Shown: positions 54,716-64,000 of the stretch, piece after piece | Numbering within the stretch: the stretch's first letter is position 1 | How the letters are laid out: every line of letters starts with the position of its first letter | Source of the DNA: Pempheris klunzingeri | Lineage: Eukaryota; Chordata; Actinopteri; Acropomatiformes; Pempheridae | Assembly: GCF_042242105.1 (NCBI RefSeq) | Contig: NC_092029.1 | Span: 9,053,885-9,117,884, forward strand | Reading direction: 5' to 3' | Length of the DNA: 64,000 nt | Program-made: the position numbers and the translations under genes | Notes under the pieces: generated by a model | What the model saw: only the letters and a program-made list of their open reading frames with translations | Told to the model about the DNA's origin: nothing | Databases searched by the model: none

Positions 54716-57702
54716 TCATTTGGTTGGCTCATAAAGCTGTAGGTCTAGTTTCACCCAAACTTCTCCTGTAGGGACCTCGTGCAGCAGGAGGCGACGGTTG
54801 GCAGCACCTTTGCTCTCCATCTCTTTCTTTATAGTTGCCACGGGAACTTCAGTGCGACCCAGGAAATCTAAAGAGGCAGAAAACATGAAAAGGCTGATCC
54901 ATCTACATCTTTATCCTCTGCGCTGTAAACCATCAACCTGACATGCAGCGCTTGTCTCATGGCCCGCTAACACAATCACAGACATGACAAGAAGAACGCA
55001 GAAAAAAAGAGACAGTAACGTGTAAAAGCCTGTTAAAACAAGTCAAAAGCCAACTACAGCATATTACCATCGACTGTGTTCCCTTCATTCTGCACAGGCA
55101 GGACGAATTGGACTGAAGGCTTAATAACTGTGTGTGTAAGTGTGTGTATGCGTCTCTAATACACTGACCATCTGGTGAGAACTGGTCTTTCTCAAACACA
55201 GTGATACACAGGACATCCTGGTAGAGGTCTTTGATGAAGAACTGGCAGTTGAAGTTCCACTTTGGGTTCAGAGTGTCGCTGATCGGTCGGGAGGTGTAGC
55301 ACTGAGCCCCCATTGTCAGCTCACAGTACGGATTACTCTTACCTAAAGACATAATGTTTTTAAATTAGCTAGACATTACCCATGCAACACGTGTCACATT
55401 AGTATTTTGAAGAGGTGTAACAATGAAGGCTGAATCATGAATATTTAAGGATAGTCACAGGGAAAAAGGCCTCACCGTTGGGTTTACAAGCTTTGAGCTC
55501 CTGGGCTTCGATGACAGTTACCAGCAGTCGGCCGATACCGCTGGTCTTTAGGGAGCGAGCTAAAACATGATATATTAAGGTTTAATTTAGATTACGTTAT
55601 CTTAAAATCTCACCTTTTACCTTTTTTAGCTACTGGTGAGATGAGTTGTACAAACTCAGTACTATATTATGAGACATTGGGTCGGCAGCCCTGAGACAAT
55701 ATGAATAACGTGGCAAAATGTAATTAAATTTAACAGTTTGTACGCGGTTATTGAGCTACATGAGGACACTGTGAACCATCCAAACTCATGCTGAAAAACC
55801 TCACACACTCACATACACACACCCCCCAGGGGTCAGTAGGTTTCCTCTGAAGAAATGTGACTGTGTTTACCTTGGTAAGCCTTCTCTCTCTTTTTCTTCT
55901 CCGTCTCTATGAAATGTTCCGACGCCGCTTTGATTTTTTGGACCCACGTTGTTCTACAGACACAATTAAAACATAAATCCTTTACACGGCACGATTAGGC
56001 TGTTAGTGAAGTGTGTAAAGATGTGCATGTGCATGTGCACGTGCGGTACCTCTCGTTCAAAGTCTCAGTTCTGAGCGTGTAGACACGGTCGATGTGTGAG
56101 ACGTGGAAGAGTGGCTCATCGCTGGACGGGTCGGGCGGCATTTTCACCAAAACTTCATTTAAAAACAGTGGCTGGAGAAGAGGGTAAAGCGATGAATGAC
56201 ATAAGGACGAATGCTCAGAGAAGGATGAAGACTATTGTTTATAAACTTCACCTATGTGCTGTTTCGTAAATAATCAAAGCTATTATTTTAACACCACAAA
56301 GGTTTTTCTATTCCAGTTTGAGAAAAGTGCCTGGCCTCTCGCTTACTGTTTTGTACATCTTCAGCTGTATGTTGGTCTTTAGGCTGAATAGCCTGTCTGG
56401 TCCTGAGGAGGAGAAGGGCTTGGCGCTGTGTGTGAGGAGGAGGAAATCATTGAAGAGGAAAGCCCACAGCTCCCTGCTGCTTTTGGTTTTGTAAAGCCGA
56501 CCGCTGTGGAGCAGCTTGCGAGGCCCGAGGCAATTAGTCAGCGAGTTGAAGACCAAGTGCTGAAAGAGGAACGGGAGGACAGTAAGGCATGACTGAGGCG
56601 AGAAGTAGGAGAATAAGGAAACTGTCAAGTACGGCACTGTAAGTGCTTTAGTGGAAAATGCTCCCCGGCTTTGCTGCTGTGTTGTTGCACTTGTTTTGGC
56701 AACAGATACAGCACACAAGTCATGTCTGAGTGTGTTTACCTCTATAGGTCCCTCACACTGTACGTGGCTCTGTGTCCACTCCAGCCTGTCTGAGTTCTCC
56801 TTCTCCCTGACTCCCTCATTGACCTGAGAGCACAGCTCCTCGGCTCGCTCCAGAGCTTCCCTCACTGGGCTGCGGTCTGCGTGACCCTCTGGGGTGTGCT
56901 CCAGGATCTGAACGACAGGAAGAGAGAAGGAGATACAGTTAATCGCGCAATAAATATCAGAAGAATACTGCAGTTAGACATATGGAGAGTATTTTCCACG
57001 TACATTCTTTATGAGCAGGGGGTAGCGCGTGATCCTCTGCATGGGCTTGAGGAGGAAGCTGGACAGCGGCATTCCTTTACAGCGGTAGTTTGTGGCTATC
57101 TTCTGCTCCAAGCAGGCAGAAAGAGAGAGAGGAGGACTTGTATTTTACTGCATCTCACAGATATGTGTCTGTTTTGCCTCTTCGTTTCTCTTACTTTGAG
57201 GAAGTCTTTGAAGTCAGGCTGGTTGTGGGTTTTGCTCTGCAGCAGGGCAGCAGCGTTGAGCTGGCACGAGCAGAAGCGGATGTAGGGCTGCATGTGTGCG
57301 AGCTCAGAAGCCAGCAGGTCACCTATCAGCTGTACCGGCATGTTCTCTCCTCCTGTCTTTTTACGGACACGCAGCGCCCTGGGAAACAGAGTCGATGAAG
57401 ACGCAAAACACGGTTCTGGTTACGTCACAGAGAGTATGTGCTAAGCTAAATGACAAAATAACTTAAAAGAAAAACTAAAAACATTTTTACAGCCCCACTG
57501 ACTCTGTGAGCCAAATGATGTGTGACACCTACTTGAGTAGTTTGGTGTTGCACATAATAAGCTCCCTCCAGTTAACAAAGATCACTCCCATCTCAGCTTC
57601 TGTTAGACGGCCCGACTCAGACATGGGCTTGTAGAAGACCTACGTGACAGACAAAAGAAACAACACCAGAAGTTCAGATTCTGGAGAAAGGTTACTGATT
57701 TC

Positions 57703-57744
<42 letters not shown>

Positions 57745-60700
57745 CCTCTGTACCTCTAGAACCAGCTCCAGGTCTTCTACGTAGGTCTCCTCAGTCTGGA
57801 TGAGCTCATGGATGTAACCCTGTCTCTTCCTCTCCTGAGGGGTCATGGTGTCCAACGTCATCAGGTCAGCACACCCTACAGCACATGCAAACATGCAGGC
57901 ATGCATGCGTGCACAAACACCCCGACACACAAGCATGTGCAACACACACAAACACTTTCCAGTCAATCACAAACACAGCATATGAGAAAATACAACAAAA
58001 CGCTACACACATCCGCATGGTAAAATCTCCCTTTATTATAAGGTCTATGATATTTTATTTACATTTAATGCACAGACAAGAGTGAGGCACGTTGTAGTTG
58101 CAGTACATGAACGTAGGGCACATACCAAGCGATGCTAATGCTAAGAACGCTGCTACCAAGGACACTGGATTAAAGAAAAACGAAGCACCTTTCATGGTGG
58201 AGCACTCACTCCAAATGATTGCATAGGTGTGAATGAGTAAGGTAGCTAATGCTTGTGTGAACGAGCAGTGGAAGACTCAGTTGGTAGTTCAAGTCTCTGA
58301 GGTACAAACTTGGCAAAAGTTGGACGAACGTATCTGCAGTGTGGTGTCATCATCGCTGAATTTACTCCTTAACAGTTGGTATGCTAATATCTGCATGTTT
58401 TTTTTTTTGCTGGTGATATCACAGTTCAAAACAGGACGAGTCTTTAATCACTTGGAAGCATTGGTAAATGGAGTGCATAAGAATTTCATAATAAAATCAC
58501 AATAAATTAGTTTTAGTACGAGCAATGCGCTAGCAAGCAGCAGTCAAGGTTATCGGTGATTTATGCAACAGTGAGTCTTCACATTGGTCCATTTTTAGCA
58601 AGGTTGTTAGTGCAAGAATGAGTGACCCTGTTAAAAAAATTCTTAACCATACTGCTCCATAGCCTTAATTTAGAAAACTAAATGACTTCAATCTGATCCC
58701 ATTTACATAATATGTTCTTTATATTGTGTAACCAAACTCTTATGATCCATATTTCCATTTATCTTTAGCAAAACTACACATTTCATGCCTTTATATCAGA
58801 GGGACAAAAGCCTCTAAAACATATCTAGCTGCCTCTTCCTCGCTCCCCTCTTAGTTAGTTAAAGAAACACCAAGGGAAACACGGGAGAGGAGAGAGAGCG
58901 AGGGGGATAGGGGCGAGAAATAAATGCCTCATAGAAGAAAGTGATAGAGGATAAAAATTTAAAGAGGCGCAGGTAAAAGAAGCAAAAGTTTTAAAAAAAG
59001 AAAAAGAAATAGGGATCAAAAACAGAGAACACCACAGTCCTAAACGAGTGAGGTGGAAAGCGCAGAGCTGGGCTGTTCTTGCTGGCAGCTGGGCTTCCTG
59101 TTGCGACAGGGCAATTCGGATTGGCTCAGACAGAAGGGGTGAGGAAGAGGAGGAGGGGAAAGAAGAAAAGGACTAGAGAGGGAAAGCCAGCATTACTGTC
59201 CTATAGAGAAAACAGAAAAAAAAAGAGATGAAGTGGAGGAGCGGGAGGAGAAGGAGAAGGACGAGGAGGAGGAGGAGGAGGAGGAAGAGGGGGGGTGGGT
59301 GAGTGAGATGAAGGAGAGACAGCAGACATTAATATAGCTTTAATATTAATGCTAGACTCATACATGCAGGTGCATTAATAATGTATTTCTGGAAATGTAA
59401 ATGTTGTTACTAATCATATCAGCCGGAGAATGATGGTAATTTCTTATATTTTATTTCTCTGATGAAGCGCAGATCTTGTGTACTGGGGTGTGTACGAGGC
59501 TGAACGTGTTCATTAGAATTAAAATTTCATCCCGTTTTTTGTGTATGCAGCTTTAACGAGTTCATCCTAATTAAGGTTTGTGTCCGGTGTGTTCACTCTT
59601 GTTAACATAGATCCACTGCTGGGAGGAGAACACACAAGCTATGAATACTAATTCAAACACACACTTACTGTTTCAAAATGTGCCCTTTTTGAATCATCAG
59701 ACCGGCTAAGTGTGAACGAGCAGCGAATGTGCATGAGCACAGTCACACCCAATGACACCGTAGTGTACAGATAGCAGTGTGCATACTGGGGTGCGTCGTG
59801 TGTGTTATTGCTCTCTATCAACTTACCAGAAAAGTTTCCAAAAATATGGCTGATTATGATGAAAAAATGTGCCAGTTTCATTTGAAACTAATTAGTGGTT
59901 TGGTTCATTTTGTTCTGTATCCCCAGTGATTTGTTAAAAGAATACATTTTGACATTTTGGGAAACACTGTTATTCACCTTCTTGGAGAAAGTTAGATGAG
60001 AAGATAGATACTTTAACGCCTTAACACTAAATATGAAGCGCCATAAGGAAAGATGGTTAGCTTAGCTTAGCTTAGCTTAGCACAAGACTGGAAAAAAGGG
60101 GAAACAACTAGCCTCGAACTACCTCGTCTCGTTCCAGTACATTTTTTGTAACGTTTAAGAAAATCAGATATAACATGTGAGCTTGTGAGCTTTACAAGGA
60201 CGATAGGCAGGTTTTATATTACTTTCAGACCGAACCATGCAAACATTCCCCCCCCCCGTTTCCAGTCTTTATGCTAAGCTGCTAGCTTGACCTTTATTCA
60301 ATGGACATATGAGAGTGGTAACGACCTTCTCATCTTGGCAAGAGGCATGATTCCTAAAATGTCAAATTATTCCTTTGATGATTTTAAATTATTAGTGTCA
60401 GTACAGGAATACTTAAAAGGCCCAAACCTTTCTGCTTACTGCAGAAAATGTACCAATGATTTCACTTTTTCTCTTACTTATTGAAGAAGTTTGTGGACAG
60501 CAGTCATTTCAGTATGTATTACAGCCAAAATCTGCAGGGGTTTGAGCCTTTTAAGAGTAGTGGGTTCATGTTCGCCACAGATCACCAGTGATACCAGGAA
60601 CCAACTCTTTAAAGCTTACCGTCAGTCTCTTCATGCTCTGACATGATTGAGGACTCCACTGTGCCTGGAGTCAACCAAGTCAACCAATCAGATTTTTCAG

Positions 60701-63700
60701 CAACAAGACAGAAGTTTGTTTCTACAGCCGATCACCATGTTTTATCAGTTTCCATTTGTCAGTTTCCTCAGTCTTATTTTTTCCCACCGACAAAACAAAA
60801 ATTCCAACTGATGTGGGAATTATTGATTTTCTCTCAAGTGGTATGACTGAAAAAGTTGCCAAGCCCGAGGTTTACTTACATTGCTGGCTGGGGTCTGATT
60901 CTGTTGTCATCTTGACATAATTGGTGGGCAGCAAGCCTGTGACCCCATTGACGTCTCCCTTCCACCAGTCTGGGTTGGTCTTATCCAGGATGCTGATCAG
61001 CTGACCCTTAGAGAAGCTCAGCTCATCCCGATTGGCTGCCGCGTAGTCGTACATCGCAATAACTTGGCACACTGAGGGATGAGAAGTGCAAATGGGGTTT
61101 ATAACAATGCAAATTTAAGCATGTTGATGAGTTAAATGTTTAAGTTTACTAAAGCTCTCAGTCACCCAAAGAATGTCTCTAGCAATGGCAATGTTGGTCT
61201 GCCAGTCGATCAACCAACTTTTGTCAAGACTAAAATATCTCAACAACTATTGAATGTATAGCCATGAACTTTAGTGCAGACATTTGTGGCCCCGAGAGGA
61301 TGAAACCTAATAACTTTGATGATCCCCTGACATTCAAACATTCAAAGGTGTATAATACTTTGGTTTTTAAGCAAATACTTAGCAAAACTAAACATCAGTG
61401 TCAGTTGCGGCGTGTGTTTAGTGCCAAATAGTTAGCAGGCTAACCTGCAAAACTAGGGTGGTGAACAAGGTAAACATTATACCAAGCCCTCAGGAAGTGC
61501 ACCAAGCTTTGAAGCCAATTTGGCATAGTGACCAAACTGTGTGATTACAACAATGGCATCTGTGATCCAAAAGAAAGAGGACATTAAACTATATTAAAAG
61601 AAAGTAATTTTGTGACCCAAAAAGACTTTTTCCATAGACTTACAAAGTGAAAAAGATCTCTATAAATCAGAATCAGAATATGATCCTTTTAGTCCGATAA
61701 CATTTGGAAAGTCCACAAGAGCCTCATGATTAAATCCTTGTGCCTGAGAGGCCAGTGTGCATGCTCTAAGGGCCCTACAACACAGAAGATCCAGGTAAGG
61801 TTTTACCCAGAAATAGTAACTTTGTTTGTTTCATGCTGAACTAAGCAACTTTGATACACCAAAGTTTGATGCACCGCTGTGCTGCAGCTTCACATAGCCA
61901 CTAGTGTGACAGTAGACTCTAAATATTATCAATCTATTAATTACACCAAGACTTTTCTGGAATAACTGTTGGACAACATGCAGCAGTTACTGAATTTGAA
62001 AAAGTTAACAGTGCTGTGCAACTATTAAATTCACAAAATGACAGAAACTACACTATATAATTCTGTTAACAAATGTATACACTCATTCCAGGAAAGTCAC
62101 TCACTAATACAGGGAGCTACAGTAAATTAATAGCATCTTGATATTTACACAAAAGCAAATTTTTGTGTCACATTTCAAAATCGCTTTGCAATTTACTGCA
62201 GGAGCACTGCAATCATACAAAGAAAATGTGGAAATAAACCCGACTATGACTTTGTAAGACAATAACGGATGATTCTCACGAACGCTCATGAATAGGATGT
62301 CATGTTCAAAGTGCGTCAGCCATCACCTGGCAGAGGGGAGGGGGAGGACTTGGTGCTGGAGGGGCCCAGGAGCTTGACGTGAGAGGAATGAAACCAGCCT
62401 CTCTGCCGCTTCTTGCCTCGAGCCTGGAGGGAAAAGGGCCAGTGAAAGTAAATCAATCTCCTGCTGGTTCGGTTCTGAATTATTAGTCAAGGGATGAATT
62501 GGTGAATTGATTCTGTCAGGCAGTGGGCCAAAACTCCACAATCTCAGCAGCGCAAACAACAATCTGCCCTGAATCCTGATTGGAATTTATATTCGCTGCC
62601 CTCATGCATCAAGCCATAGCTCAGACTAAAGTTTGTGGAATGACCAAAAGATTGCTGTTCATCCATCTTGACCAAGCTCAATAAAAATTAGGATCAGCAT
62701 ATTCTATTCATTACTGGGGACTTCTTGTATAATTTGACAAAGCCGTGGTAATCCCATGTACTCCAACAATGTTAATTTCAATTCTGACTGTCTTGTCTGA
62801 ACTGTCCACTGCTAACTAGACTCAGCCGTCTCATTACTGTGTCAAGCTGCTCGCTGACAGCTTATCCAGAGATATAGCAGCAGGCTCAGCACAAAATAGG
62901 CAGTGAGGATTGACCTCCCACTGCGGTAGATGTATGGCCTATAGATAACGCTGTTATTACTCCTGTAACCTCCTGTCCACCTCTCACCAGCTCCTCATTG
63001 ATCTGAAGTCAGCAGATACAAGACCATCTACAGTCCAAGCTGTTTGAGTGGTAAGGGGAACGGGTTTACTCAAATGTGTCAGCTTCTAAATGCTGTTTGC
63101 ACATGATGTACCTGACACATTAAACTCGACCAAGTGTTTTGTGTTGCAGGACATATTTCTGTACAATCTATCACTAAAGCCTTAAGATTTATGTGACATA
63201 TTTGATAATTTGAAAAGTATTTAACATCCGTTTCCTTCAAACAGAGGAGGAAAAGGCGATTCAAATATTCCCATCTGAAAACAGGCAGAGGATTTAAGCA
63301 AACTATGATGAATTATTCATGCTTATACAGCACTCAAAGGTACGATTAACCTTGAACTGCACATTAGCAATTAGAGCCAAATTAATTCCTGAAGTAAAAC
63401 CTTGGTAGTGACACGTTAAAGCTCATATTATTCTTTTATTCTAATTCAGCTCTAATGACTGACCTGCAGTTCCCCGAGCCACCAGCCAGTGGAGTTCTTG
63501 GCCAGGACCACGATCAGTTGCCCTGGAGACAGACGCAGCTGATGGATCGTCGGGGCGACGGTGGTGGAGACCGCCTGAGCGATCTCTGTGGATGAATTTA
63601 TATCAGGTAAATGTTAAGAGCTTTATAGAGTTAATCAGCCAACTGTAACAGCCTCTGTGTGTGTGTGTGTGTGGGGTCATTCTCACCAGGTTTTTTGGTT

Positions 63701-63720
63701 GGAGCTCCAGGTTTTGTCGC
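54716..63720 (-). CDS. itsn2: Intersectin-2, C-terminal part (SH3-D, SH3-E, DH, PH, C2), truncated by the window edge
   Basis: Endocytic scaffold; the DH-PH module is a Cdc42 exchange factor. Exons on the minus strand: 63720-63687, 63585-63464, 62423-62327, 61071-60880, 57875-57754, 57639-57533, 57378-57195, 57102-57004, 56907-56740, 56559-56347, 56171-56050, 55953-55871, 55559-55476, 55342-55169, 54867-54716; 1953 bases, 650 residues and stop. In this numbering SH3-D is 13-70, SH3-E 86-146 ([19 protein letters not shown]), DH about 168-350 ([40 protein letters not shown]), PH about 385-495 and C2 about 525-640 ([32 protein letters not shown]). C-terminal [15 protein letters not shown] resembles ITSN2 (EVWVRFDLQLF), not ITSN1 (EIVVRLDLQLF). 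EH domains, the coiled coil and SH3 A-C must lie beyond 64000. Confidence 0.95.
57709..57743. repeat. (GT)17 microsatellite in itsn2 intron
   Basis: Read on the transcribed strand this is an AC tract about 10 bases after the donor at 57754. The other end of this short intron carries no GT partner. Confidence 0.95.
59225..59292. repeat. GGA-rich purine tract in itsn2 intron
   Basis: An imperfect (GGA)n array within the 3 kb intron separating SH3-E from the DH domain. Confidence 0.85.
59939..60377. mobile_element. Palindromic MITE-like repeat in itsn2 intron
   Basis: The left end (59939-59961) and right end (60353-60374) are inverted copies sharing the 11-base core TTTGACATTTT. The interior has a (TTAGC)n stretch at 60057-60080 opposed to ctaagctgctagctt at 60272-60288, plus 'agactggaaa' and its counterpart 'tttccagtct'. 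So the element is palindromic over several hundred bases. It is a form I know as abundant in percomorph genomes. No coding capacity. Confidence 0.65.
61190..61500. mobile_element. Interspersed repeat fragment in itsn2 intron
   Basis: Contains 'atctcaacaactattgaatg', 'ccatgaactttagtgcagac', 'taataactttgatgatcc', 'ttagcaggctaacctgcaaa' and 'ggtgaacaaggtaaacatta'. These match a widespread teleost non-coding repeat by memory. Ends are not clear and the class is not assigned. Confidence 0.5.
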
Positions 63721-64000
63721 CTAAATGCATCAAGTAGTAGTAAACAAATAGATTAATAATCTTTGCTCCTAAAAATTGTCAATATATAGATTAATCTATT
63801 AATTATTTTTATTTTATTTTTTTGCTCATCAAAGATTACCAAAATTGTGATAAGCTGACTGATCTCTGCAATATTATCTAATATACAAGACATATAACTT
63901 ACAATAAATAAATAAAATCATTAAATGCACAGTCATTTGTTTTTCTGATATTAGTATAATAATCAATAGTAAAATTGCTGGTTCTACTAGTACTTTTTTT
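63721..64000. other. itsn2: itsn2 intron sequence to the window end
   Basis: AT-rich sequence without an exon. A piece around 63795-63815 (tagattaatctattaatta) resembles the TTAATCGATTAA-type repeat. The next upstream itsn2 exon must lie outside the window. Confidence 0.5.

Overview
The window is vertebrate nuclear DNA, most probably from a ray-finned (percomorph-like) teleost. The evidence is split genes with short GT-AG introns, dense (CA)n/(GT)n microsatellites, several short non-autonomous repeats of types I know from spiny-rayed fish genomes, and predicted proteins that align almost end to end with human GPATCH2, LPIN1, GNPAT, FAM228 and ITSN2. I see no bacterial, viral or plasmid features, no CRISPR array and no autonomous transposase or reverse transcriptase gene.

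Layout: (1) 1-14.7 kb is gene-poor and rich in microsatellites and old repeats. If the mammalian order holds, it lies between gpatch2 and esrrg and may contain esrrg upstream sequence. (2) 15071-22380, minus strand: gpatch2, 10 coding exons, 525 aa. (3) 22.4-27.8 kb is intergenic, with a MITE-like element and, near its right end, a putative lpin1 promoter. (4) about 27.85-40.1 kb, plus: lpin1, a 5' UTR exon plus 19 coding exons, 888 aa, with a 1.5 kb 3' UTR. (5) 41245-47390, plus: gnpat, 16 coding exons, 675 aa. (6) 48232-49634, minus: a two-exon gene for a 193-aa predicted membrane protein that I do not recognise. (7) 50.4-54.03 kb, plus: a FAM228 family gene, 314 aa. (8) 54716-63720, minus: the 3' two-fifths or so of itsn2, 15 exons, 650 aa up to the window edge, which truncates the gene.

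I built every gene model exon by exon from the bases. Reading frame is kept across all listed junctions and the totals are multiples of three, so none of the recognised genes shows a break. Two neighbours, lpin1 (phosphatidate phosphatase) and gnpat (peroxisomal DHAP acyltransferase), both act in glycerolipid synthesis and lie head to tail about 1 kb apart. The other genes (RNA-associated G-patch protein, endocytic scaffold/Cdc42 GEF, FAM228) have no evident shared pathway. The block joins genes that in human lie on 1q41-q42 (GPATCH2, GNPAT) and 2p23-p25 (LPIN1, FAM228A, ITSN2).

I did not find a new multi-gene system. The points most worth checking are a forced GC-AG intron in gnpat, an lpin1 intron whose two ends carry complementary (AC)n and (GT)n tracts, an SRE/NF-Y/CRE-like cluster upstream of lpin1, an RFX X-box-like site at the fam228 5' exon, substitutions in conserved motifs of gnpat and of the itsn2 SH3-D domain, and the unrecognised 193-aa protein.
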